Positions 11,876 through 22,249 of a stretch of 64,000 nucleotides of DNA are shown in pieces. Positions within the stretch are counted from its first letter, which is position 1. Each line of letters starts with the position of its first letter. A model generated the notes under the pieces. That model did no database searches. It saw only the letters and a program-made list of their open reading frames with translations, and was not told where the DNA came from. A program made the position numbers and the translations under genes. Source of the stretch: Atherix ibis (Eukaryota; Arthropoda; Insecta; Diptera; Athericidae); the NCBI GenBank assembly GCA_958298945.1, contig OY282607.1, positions 75,694,868-75,758,867 on the forward strand, in the 5' to 3' direction.

Positions 11876-13285
11876 TTCATAAAACGATATATTAATTTTT
11901 CTTGGAGAAGCCTCAATAGTTACTTACGATTACTTCTACATGTTATGTTTGCTAAGTTAAAGTAAGTCTATATTTTCAAACTATCAGTTTGTTACTTGTG
12001 TAGTTATATAAAAATTTAAAAAAATTTAGTGCTTCTAAAAAGAAAGTAAAAAAAACTTCTCGTTTTTCAAATCTTAATTGAATTTGTGGTAGAAAGGCTA
12101 TATATTATTAAGAAAGGAACGAATCGGATATTTAAATTGCAGTCTTAGAGCTCCATCGCATATAATTTAGATATACTAAAAATATTTAATTTTTTAGAAG
12201 ATTTAAGACAGTATAAACTAAGCCAACTTCTTTTGCAATATAATACAATAAAATGCTTACATTTTTTCTTATAAAAATCATATAAAATTTGTTCTTATCT
12301 CTGATGAAACATTTTATAAAACTTTGAACCAATAATTAAATAAACTTTATAAATAAAAAAAGTTCATTTCATTCAAGAAATTTCAAATAAGTAACAATTT
12401 AATTTTTAAAAATTTATCGAGCATATCAAAAAGTTGAAATTCTTTTCATCAAAGCGGCTTTTTTTTTAAGGGATAAAGATGTGAAAAGTTTGATTAAAAA
12501 TTAATTTGTCAATAATTTAAGGCTTATTAGGAAACAAAGGTTTTAATTTTATAAATAAATGACTTTCTAAGCTTATTGAAAAATAATCTAAGGCTATAAT
12601 CCTTTTAATTAATTAAATATGATCCCAAATAGCAACACCATAATACTTTAATTCTGTATTTTGTATTAGGGCTTTAAGTTTTTGGTTGATTAGTCGTCAT
12701 ATATCTACAATGTTTAAAAGGGACCCTTTTATATATCTTTTCTTTAAAGATAATTCATTTAAGTCAAAAAAGAAAATTATTTTAAAATAACAGAGAATCT
12801 TTTCGCTTTTTAAAAGATAAATATGAAAATATTACCACCCTTCTAAATAATCTTAACCATAAGAAATAAAATAGCATTAGTCGAGTAAAAAGTTCCTTTT
12901 TCTTTTGCTGCCCTTATAGGTATTATTTTGAATTTGATTACATAGATTATTTTTATAATGATTAAAATCTGAATAGAAATTATTTGTCGTATAAAATAGA
13001 GGCTTTTATTACTGTAAAAAAAATTTCTAAGCCAGAATTTCAAAGCTTTTTAAAATAAGTTTCATTTTTTTTTCATTATGAAAGAAATTTCATTTGTACA
13101 AAATTTTAAAATTTCTACAGAAACCAAGATATCTTGTCTTATAAAGTGTAACAATAGAAATAAAAAATGGGCTTAAAAATTCTTATGAATATTGACTTAA
13201 ATGCAAATAAAATAGTTTTGTATTTATTGTACATATGTGTATATCAAGCATATTATGCTTATCATACTTAACTACGGCCTACATA
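11876..13285. other. AT-rich DNA, no gene recognised
   Basis: No coding motif, TIR pair or RNA gene seen. Confidence 0.5.
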
Positions 13286-13287
13286 TC

Positions 13288-13575
13288 TCGCGAAACCATT
13301 GATTTATTAAAGACACGATCTGGTGACAACCTTGTTATAACATACATAGTAGAATTGTTGATTGGCCAACAAGTTAGCTTCCACGTCATCAATTATTGCT
13401 GTTTTGTCAATATATATCAACAACTTCACAAGCCTTCACAAGAAACACAAAAGCAATGCAATTTGATACTGCTTTTTGTATGTTTGCGGAGGGTTGTGAA
13501 TTTGTTGATACATGCTGACAAAACAGCAATAACTGATGCCTTGGAAGCCAATGTTGTCCTCATTATAGTATAGAT
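13288..13575 (+). pseudogene. DDE_3-type transposase scrap with inverted arms
   Basis: The frame at 13288-13335 gives ISRETIDLLKTRSGDNLV, which resembles the segment before the last catalytic motif in IS630-type (DDE_3) insect transposases. At 13495-13560 another frame reads LLIHADKTAITDALEAN, typical of the C-terminal side of the same family. Compare FSNKPDSLQALEVN in the element at 50331-51221 and LLYADKPGIIDVFNAN near 52560. The catalytic segment between the two is replaced by an inverted copy of the C-terminal segment (see the repeat at 13364-13559). It is a non-functional remnant. Confidence 0.6.
13364..13559. repeat. Imperfect ~72-bp inverted repeat
   Basis: Arms 13364-13434 and 13488-13559 are inverted copies, roughly four bases in five identical by eye, with the core ATTGCTGTTTTGTCA shared exactly. 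Both arms encode a version of DKTAI-D--EAN when read in the transposase direction, so this is an inverted duplication of transposase sequence. Confidence 0.75.
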
Positions 13576-13579
13576 AAAT

Positions 13580-14159
13580 CTATCCACACTCTAATGGCCA
13601 TACACATGGAATTATTTTTTAATACTAATAGCAAAAATTTTCGTTCTATATAATCTGTTGGAAAAATTTATTTTTTGTATTCTTTTCAAAAATCAGATCT
13701 ATTTTTCTTAAGAAGACACTTGATAAATACGATATTAATGACCACGCATAAACTTAATATATAGTCTTGTAAATAGTTTTGTAAAATCTGAATAATGAGG
13801 AAGAATTTAAGATAGATTTGAATCTGTTTTTTCCTCAAAGTATTACAAGGAATATATCAGTATTGATTATGGATAAGAAAATTTTCAAAAAATAGTATTC
13901 TTATTAATACCTCAAATACTTAAGATATTTTTGGTACAATGTCATTAAAAAAAAAAGTAGGAATAAAAGGCATCCAATTTCCGTGGGTATTGTTAAAATA
14001 AAATTGAGTAAGTGTATACATATATGTGCACTTGAAAGAGAATACCTCCTAACTAATAAAAATAATGTTGTTTTTCCACAATAATTATACCAAAGCTTGC
14101 AATTTTTCAGTCTTTTGAAAAAAAAATATCTCAAGTTTTTCAAACAGCCAAAAACAAAC
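13580..14159. other. AT-rich DNA, no gene recognised
   Basis: No feature seen before the TA target site of element D at 14160-14161. Confidence 0.5.
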
Positions 14160-14161
14160 TA

Positions 14162-14361
14162 CAAGGTCTGTTCAAAAAGTATCGCAAATTTTGATTTTCC
14201 GCGGGTAACGTATATTCGATTTCCGATTTTTTTTGTGGCGTTATTTTGCTTCTCATATTTCTCATTTATGCCGACAAGTTCGGCCATTTTGAATGTTCAG
14301 TTAATTTTTGACAGCTGCTTTGCTTGCACGTGTTTTGGCTCGTCTTCGATTTTTCCCCATT
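14162..14361 (+). repeat. Left long inverted arm of D
   Basis: About 200 bp, matching the reverse complement of 14851-15020 with scattered mismatches and one ~34-bp gap near the tip. The inner part (GACAGCTGCTTTGCTTGCAC) is identical in both arms. Confidence 0.85.
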
Positions 14362-14369
14362 TCAAAAAA

Positions 14370-14850
14370 TGGATCAAAGAATCTGTTTCGGGAACAGGAA
14401 AAAGTCACAGGGCGCCAGATCTGGGGAATACGGTGGCTGCGGCATTATTAAAATGTTTTTTTTGTCCAAAAATTCGCGCACAAGCAACGACGCGTGAGCA
14501 GGGGCGTTATCATGTTGCAAAAGCCAATTTTTGTTCTTTCACAAATCCGGGTGTTTCTGGCGGATTGCTTCTCGCATATTGCGCATAACTTGCAAGGTAA
14601 TATGCCTTATTGACCGTTCTGTGGCAAGAACTCAAGATGCACCACGCCCCTGCAATCGAAGAAAACTGTAAGCAAAACCATCACAATCGACAGAACTTGA
14701 CGCGCTTTTATCGGATTGAGCTTTGGTTTCCACGTTATAACCATAAACCCATGATTCGTCACCAGTTATGACCCTCTGGAGCAAATGGGGGTCGTCGCGG
14801 ACATAGTCCAACAGCTCCTTAGCAATATTAACGCGATGCTGTTTTTGGCC
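14370..14850 (-). pseudogene. Mariner transposase core fragment in D
   Basis: Read on the minus strand from about 14848, the frame gives KQHRVNIAKELLDYVRDD followed by QRVITGDESWVYGYNVETKA, the first catalytic aspartate block. After a decayed stretch with frame changes come LLQHDNAPAHASLLVREFL (second aspartate) and MPQPPYSPDLAPCDFFLFPK (third aspartate). All three catalytic aspartates are therefore recognisable. The two N-terminal helix-turn-helix domains and everything after FLFPK are absent, cut off where the inverted arms begin. It cannot encode a transposase able to bind its own ends. Confidence 0.85.
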
Positions 14851-15020
14851 AAAAATGGTCAAAAATCGAAGACGTGCCAAAACACGTGCAAGCAAAGCAG
14901 CTGTCAAAAATTAACTGAATATTCAAAATGGCTGAACTTGTCGGCATAAGTGAGAGACATGAGTACCAAAATAACGCCATAAAAAATCGAAAATCGAATA
15001 TACTTTTTGAACAGACCTCG
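14851..15020 (-). repeat. Right long inverted arm of D
   Basis: About 170 bp, the inverted partner of 14162-14361; it ends at the TA at 15021-15022. Confidence 0.85.
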
Positions 15021-15022
15021 TA

Positions 15023-18000
15023 TACGAGTAGATATTTCACACAAAAGATGATAAACATTTTAGGCAAAATACAAATTTATAATTTCGATATTCAAAGAAG
15101 TAATTAAATTGATTTTTTTTTTATTAAAATATAATAAACTAAATAATTTTATCCCTTGTGAGTTTCACCAAATAATAAATTTGTGGTAAATACTCATAAA
15201 TAAATCGGAAAAAAAGCTTTTGATGTTCATTTACTAAAAAGCGGAAAGCATTTATTACTAATTTGTTGGTATTTTTCATAGTCGACCACAATACAATCAT
15301 AGAAGAGAATTTAGTGAAGGAATCTTCTTATTTTGTGTAGGTGCAAAATATATTTATTTATTTTTGTTTTTTTTTTAAGCTTTCCAGTATTAATTAGAAG
15401 AATCTTCAGAAAATAAGAACTTCAGATGTACTATTTTTCCTTTTTCAAACGAGGTGAAAAGCATTGAACATTTCAGAACTTTTTTTTTCAAAAAATTAAC
15501 AGACTTTACTTTGGTCATAAATTATCTTTTTTTTTAAGGTAAGATTTATTTCATAAATTTTAGGTTAATGCAAGATAAAACTGAGTATTGTTCTAAATAT
15601 CTTTTACTAATTTTCGGAGTCTTTTAACAAATTTTAAAATTTTAAGAATGTGAATTCAATTTTTCGTTTGCATTTGTTATATAATTTGATCAAATCTAAT
15701 AAAATAAAAAAATGGCTTATGAAAAATTCCTGAAACTTCATCTTTTCTACGATTCGAACATCTTTCCTAAGATTCGAATAGGACACGAACATTTTATAAA
15801 TTTCCGAGTACGTGCGAAATACTGTTCTATATTATCTTTATATAATACCGCAATATTCTCTTGGTAGATAGATGAAATGCCCTTGAGGTTGACCTTGTTG
15901 AAAGAAAGATAGCCAAATCGTTGACAGGAAATAACTTGTGGCTGATTGATGGAGAGAACATTTTAAAAAATGTATTTCATTCACAGTTCCGAAAAAAAAC
16001 ATATTATCTTCCAAAAGTTTAACAAATATCAAAATTATTGGTTTATGGTTGAAGAACAGTTGCTTACTATACGAATATTAGTTAAGGGAAAATATCAACA
16101 TTTGCAGATATTGAAAAAGTCCCAAAAATAATAAATTGCCCAGAAGATATGTAATTTTTATATCTACAACTAATTCTGCTTCTAGTGTAAGTAGTTCTTC
16201 TATTTCTAAGATAAGAATACTGAAATTATTCATGTCAATTCAAAAAAACGTATATTAATGAATGAGAAAATATATTTATTCTATTATCACATGATAATAT
16301 ATATATGAGATAGTATGTAAAAAGTTAATTCATGTAGTGAGCAGGATATTCTTTTAATTCCAGAATATTTTTGAATCACATAAATAGATATCTTCAAATT
16401 CGTCAACAAAAGGATATTGTAAGTTTTACGGTTATCTAAAAGTTAGTAATCGATTGATTTTTTTTTTTGAAATATCCTAAATTAAAATTTTTAAATGGCA
16501 TACAAGTACAGATACGATACTGTATCTTTGAAAAAATTAAATCGGTCCTCTAGACGGGGTAAAGAATCACAGCCCCTAACAACATAGTTCATCTTGACGC
16601 GAAACTAGAATTGATTGTTGACCTCTTGTTTATCACGAACTTTAAAGTGAAATTATCCTATTTAAAAGTTATGTAATAGGATATGATAGTAAACATGTAT
16701 TTAAAATTTTGTTAGGAAGCTGTTATTTATAAAAAGATTTGTTGTACGAGTACGTTAAATACTTAACATTTATAGTAATTTTGCTTGAAAGATTTCTCTA
16801 AGTCAATATAAACATTCAAAAATTTTGCATATTAACAACCACATTAGAAACTTTTGTCAAAATATTTTCTTGTTAAATCTTTCTAATTAATATATATTAA
16901 CTAGAATGTAATTTTTCAATAAAATTAATAAATTTTAAGAATTAGTATTTTCAAATAAGGACATTCTACAATAAAATACTACAAATGAAAATACAATTCT
17001 GTAAATACAACTTATTTATAAAAAGGTAAAATGTTTCTTTATGAAAATAAAAAAAAAGTAGTTGGTTTTTTGATTGTTTGTCCTCGTAGGAGTATTTCTG
17101 TTTATATATACTCAGAAAATATTTCATTTAGTTTTCTCTATTGACAATACTATATACAGACAATAATGGAGAAATTCAATGTAATATTGGTGTATAACAA
17201 ATAATACTTCTGATAATAACAAAAAAATATCACAGAATCATACGTTTCTTAAAATCAGGTCAAAGCTATTGTATGTGACAGGAAATAGTGCTCATGTGTG
17301 CACAAACGGAGCATACTTTAGTTCATGGATCAATATACTTATGTACAAGGATAACCGGAAATTACTGTAGGCATTTTACGTGTACCTAGTGTATTTTCAA
17401 TATTACTAAATGATGTTCTTTTATATGTTTTTCCTTTTTCAATATATTTTATATTAGGAAAATTTTGTTCGTTTATTCGTAAGTATATAAGGTTTCTTAT
17501 ACCATAGCCAGAAGCCATTTTATAGTAATAGTAAAAAATTAGTTTAACAATAAAATATGTACTTACCATTAAGGCTTATCAGACTTAAATAAATAAATAT
17601 ATGGTATTGTGGCATTTCTCTTTAAATTTATATTCATAAAGTTTATATATAAAAAAAAAGTCAGTGTTTCATGTTTATTTTCTGGTTGGATATAAAACTC
17701 ATATGAGATTGAAATTTTTGTCCGAAGAATGAAAATATTAAAATTTTATATATTTTTAATATTTCAGTATTAACATGAATATAAAAATATTATTTATTAG
17801 CAATTAAGAGATGATTTACAATAAATTTGAATTATCGTTTTTAAATGTATGTATAAATATTCTTTGATGGCAAATATTTTCAATTTATATAAAAATATAT
17901 ATAAGCGGTGATTTGGCAATTTGAATTTTCGTAAAAATTAGATTATATTTTTTTAATAACAAAAATATGATTTGCAAAAATTTTTCACTTTTAATTTATT

Positions 18001-18455
18001 ATCTAATATGGATGGAGTAACAAATATTTTACTACCAAATTTATGGTTAATCGACAATTTTCGAAATGCCAGCAATATTGGCTTTTCTACAGTAGATATG
18101 GTAATTAACTGTTGCATAAATCAGTAGAAAGGACAACTTGATAAAAATTTTTTATAAGGACTACACATATTTAATTTTTTGCTTTTATTATACACGTAAG
18201 TGATCAAAATATGTTTATAAATTGTAATCCAATTTTTTTAAAAATTAAATCCTTTCATTCATTATTTAAAAAGGAGCTTTTAATGAATTTACGAACCCAT
18301 CTTATATAGATGGTCGATTTTGGTGTAAAAAAGTTAATATTTTCTTATAATACGAAAAATAGTAAAAGCTTAATCCTATAAATTCGAACTGTTTTTGCGA
18401 GGACAAGAAAATCCAAGAAAAGAAAATACAAAAAGAAAAATGTATTTCTTTTTTA
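15023..18455. other. AT-rich DNA, no gene recognised
   Basis: Only short spurious frames. TACGAGTA octamers lie at 15023 (directly at the D insertion site) and 16745. A slightly GC-richer patch near 16550-16620 matches nothing I know. Confidence 0.5.
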
Positions 18456-18458
18456 TAA

Positions 18459-19095
18459 ATGCGGTGTAGTAGAAAAGTAATGAAACTGTTTTTTACAACA
18501 AATTAAATTTTATTTTTATACATATTAGGCAGCTATACAATCGTTGTATTCACTCGTCGTAACTGTGCTGGAAGTCTTTAACTGGAATCTACTTTATATT
18601 CTCGATTATACTACTTTTCATGTTATGAAAAGTACAAAGATGCCGTCCATTCAAAACTCTGTTGGTAACATTCAAAGTAGTAGTAGTTGATGGAGATGAC
18701 CATGTGACATGAAGGCATTATCATTGGAAAGAATCTAAATATTCGAAATATCTGATGTAGCGCGATTAACCCTTTTTCTGAATCTTTTAAGAACTTTTCA
18801 AATAAGAAACTTATTAATTGACTATCTGGCGTCAGAAGAGCCCTTACTCGTTCTACATTTCCATCTGTTTTTGATGTTGCAGACCCCTCTGAGCAAAGTT
18901 TCCCTTCCTATATGCTTCTCAACCTTCCGAAAAAGCGTTATACCATTGAGGAACTTGCCCTCTTGATAAGGACTGTTCCCCATAATCTCATTGGAATTTT
19001 TCATAATTCAAACTTTCAGATGCGCCAAGCTTAAAACAAAATTTCATGGCACATTATTGGTCCGAATCTAGCAGTTTATAACGCACTAAAAAAAT
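18459..19095 (-). pseudogene. Mariner family E remnant, minus strand
   Basis: The right tip of this minus-strand element is at about 18459, with a terminal sequence GGTGTAGTAGAAAAGTAATG that resembles the family E end at 33260 (GGTGTCGCAGAAAAGTATAA). Reading inward on the minus strand, the C-terminal block IPVKDFQHSYDE lies near 18560-18600. Further on come NVERVRALL-like residues, then GNSPYQEGKFLNGITLFRKVEKH near 18890-18985, and an N-terminal CHEILF--A piece near 19030. The catalytic middle is missing. The far TIR was not identified, so that limit is approximate. Confidence 0.65.
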
Positions 19096-19408
19096 ACGTT
19101 TCTATAGGATCGCATAGTTACCGGAATATTAACAGATCGTACTTTTTTGAAAACCTGAGACAAAAAGGAATCTATTTTTATTGCAAATATAATAAATAGG
19201 CGACGATATTTATATCAATTAGAGAAATAATATTTACCTTCAAAAGGATACTGTATACTTAAACATACGTAAAACTAAACGAATTTGTAAAAATTATTGT
19301 TTTTAACAAAATTTTATGAATTTGTTTACTAATAATGAAAAACAAGCTTTCAATTAGAAAATTTATATATAAAAATACAGCAATTATTTTAGGCTCCATA
19401 TAACGAAT

Positions 19409-19473
19409 ACTGGAATATTTTATAGAACTGATACTTGTAGCATAATGGACTGGAATATTTTATAAAACTGATA
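19409..19473 (+). repeat. Short direct repeat, period 40
   Basis: Two copies of about 25 bp (core ACTGGAATATTTTATA followed by AACTGATA) at 19409-19433 and 19449-19473, with one mismatch. Confidence 0.8.
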
Positions 19474-19800
19474 GCATTTGTAAGGCTAATTGAAGAATTA
19501 AATTTAGTTGGTAATTTTAATAACTTTTAACTTAGCCAATTCAAACTTTTCTCAAAGATTTTCTGCACAACTTTTTTCGAGTAAATTTCTCAGAAGATGA
19601 GGAAATTATTAATATAAAGTCCAAAATAGTTTTAAATTTATAAACGTTGAAGACAGTAGTTTTTTTGCTTAAACTTTTTCAATGCTGAACATTTTTTTCA
19701 ATTCACTATAAACCAGTTTTTGATGAAGTAGAAGTTTATTTGAAAAGGGTACATTGAAAATATTGTATTAATTATTGAGCATCTATTATATATATTATTA

Positions 19801-19890
19801 AAGTTTACTCTTAATATTACAGGAAACATACAAGTTTAAAGTTCAATTAAGTTCAATTCAAGTTTACTCTTAATATTACAGGAAACATAC
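19801..19890 (+). repeat. Direct repeat of 31 bp, period 59
   Basis: Identical 31-bp units at 19801-19831 and 19860-19890 (start AAGTTTACTCTTAATATTAC), separated by 28 bp that itself contains a doubled AAGTTCAATT. It looks like a recent local duplication. Confidence 0.9.
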
Positions 19891-19899
19891 ATACTATGT

Positions 19900-22249
19900 C
19901 AATTATCTAAAAGTTCTTATATATTTAAATAAAAGCATATATTAAGGGATTCGTAGTTTTGTTTATTCTTAATTTGTCAAAAAAATTTCCATATGATAAA
20001 GTTTTCTATCCCGAAATTATTTCTAAGGAGCTTATGTTTTTCTAAAGTGATCATTTTTTCTTGCAAGATTATATATGTTTTCAATATTTAACCAATTTGG
20101 CTTTATTCTATTTTATAATACTACCAAAACTAAACCATATAATTTGATCTTAGTTTTGACTACACTAACATTAATTAAAAATAATATATAAACTATCTTT
20201 TCTTTATATAAGAATCTTTTCTAATATAAGAAAAACTTTTTATTTTTTTTATTTCCAAACCGGGTGCAAAATTATTTATTTCACTAGCACGGAAACTATT
20301 TTAATCATTCATATAAGATAGTTAATGACTTTTTATATACAAACCCAATATAAAAACCTGAAAAACCATAGAGATAACTTTGTCTTCTATTAATTGACAG
20401 TTTAATTTATGCCTCTGTTATCTATCAACTTATTTTTAGACAACTAATTAGGAAAAGTCATTAATTTAAAATAGTGTTTTTTATTTTATTTTTGCAAGTT
20501 CTTAAGACCAGTGTTAAAATAAACTATACACTTTTAGGGATTTACGAAAAAAAATCGTATAATTTTACAGTTTTTTTTTAACCTTCACTATAGTTTCTAA
20601 GTTAAAAGTCATGAAAATTCATTTTTGGTTTAAAAGTGTATCCTTAATTATAAATGAGTTGAGCGTATTTAATTTGTTTTATATTAAAACCTATCTGCGT
20701 TTATGTACTCTGGAAATGGTTTTTGCCAGAACATAAATTTGTTCATTCTATGAAGAATCGTTTCGGTCTAATCAATAAAATACGTGCCAAGAATATAGAA
20801 TTCGATTAATTTTTTATTGCGTAAAAGTAAGGTAAAAATAAGTCAAATATGTATGTATTGGAAGTCAGGTGAGAGCAGGTTTTCCGAAAGCATATGATGA
20901 CTCTTCAAGATTTAATATAAGTTAGGAAAATTTGTCGAAAATTAAGAAGACGTTAAAGCAATTTATTTAATATTTTTCTATTATGGAATTTTTTTTTCAA
21001 ATAAAGATTAAGAAATTTCAACATTTTTGATAAAAATATTTGAACAAAAAATAAGATTTTCTGGTTTTTACGAAAATAATACAGTACACTCAATTAGTTT
21101 TGAAGTTTATTTAAATTGAATTAATTAATAAGTTAAACACGCTTTAGTACAAATATTTAGAAGAAACTCTAATAAGTACTTATCTAATGAATTCATATTG
21201 TGATAATTTAAATGTTTGGAGAGCACAGAAACTTTTTTAAAAGCATTACTTTCAGAATTATAGCCCTGGGAATATTTTGAAAATTGTCCTTTCCTTATCT
21301 AATTCAAAAGATAAAAAGTATATTTTTACATTTCCTACGGCAACAAAATAAAGTAAAGAAATAAATACTATATAGTAATAAGAGAATTGAAGTTCAAAAT
21401 GGATCTTTTTTTTCCATTTAAACAAAGTAACTTTAATTAATTTATTCATTCTTACGAGTTTATTATAGTAAAAGTTTTTAGCAATTTGTATATCAAATTT
21501 TATGGTTTAATTCCCTTAACAATGGATTGGAAAGAATAATTTTTAGTCTTAATCTTATATTCATATGAGGCAGTAGGCAGATTAGTCTTTAATTCATTTA
21601 TATAAAATATAAGTTTGTTAAGTGTCTGAAAAAGCTTTGAAGAAGTTGTCAATTTTTTTCCTGTCTAAGTCAACTTCTTTTAATTTTATAGTTTTTGCCA
21701 CTAGTTATGTATTAAAAAACATCATTCTTGTGTATAGTATATCAAAAGATATATTTATAAAAGTTTTCTTTAAAAAAAAAATATCGCATGCATGCAGAGT
21801 TTATTATTTTATATTTTAATACTCGTATAATATTATCAAACTAGAAACGAAACGTATTCACATTGATAAATGTCAATAGCTATATTTCCGTATGAGATGA
21901 ATTTTATTAAATTGACTACTGATAGTATAACTTCAAAAGTAAATAATATAAAAAGAGTATATAATCATTAACTAGTAAATTTACTAATACTATGAGTATA
22001 AATATGAAATCAGGATATCACGTTCACAATAACTGAAATGAGGGTCTCGGTAATGTGACAAAGCAAAGGCTCTGATTACAGTAGTCGGTGACAGGAAATG
22101 AAATTTTGCTATCGTTTCATTTCTCTCATATATAGAGAGATTTGCCTTTTTATCTATTCACATAATATTTATTATAAAATATTAGTTTAATTTGGAATGT
22201 TGCACGTACCACTTCGTCATTTTCTTTATCATTATTAAAAGTATGTCAA
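19900..22249. other. AT-rich DNA, no gene recognised
   Basis: No recognisable motif. One TACTCGTA octamer lies at 21820. Confidence 0.5.

Larger units (their letters stand above)
14162..15020 (-). mobile_element. Foldback-like mariner deletion derivative (D)
   Basis: An 859-bp element flanked by TA at 14160-14161 and 15021-15022. Both ends share GGTCTGTTCAAAAAGTAT as terminal inverted repeats. Unlike a normal mariner, the similarity continues inward for about 170-200 bp (arms 14162-14361 and 14851-15020, with about 34 bp missing from the right arm). The middle is the core of a transposase on the minus strand, lacking both its N-terminal DNA-binding part and its C-terminus. It is a non-autonomous element in which one end has been replaced by an inverted copy of the other. 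Confidence 0.85.

Noticed and set aside
14097..14588. 163-codon + strand open frame
   Set aside because: It lies over element D in the antisense direction of the recognisable transposase; its protein has no family signature.
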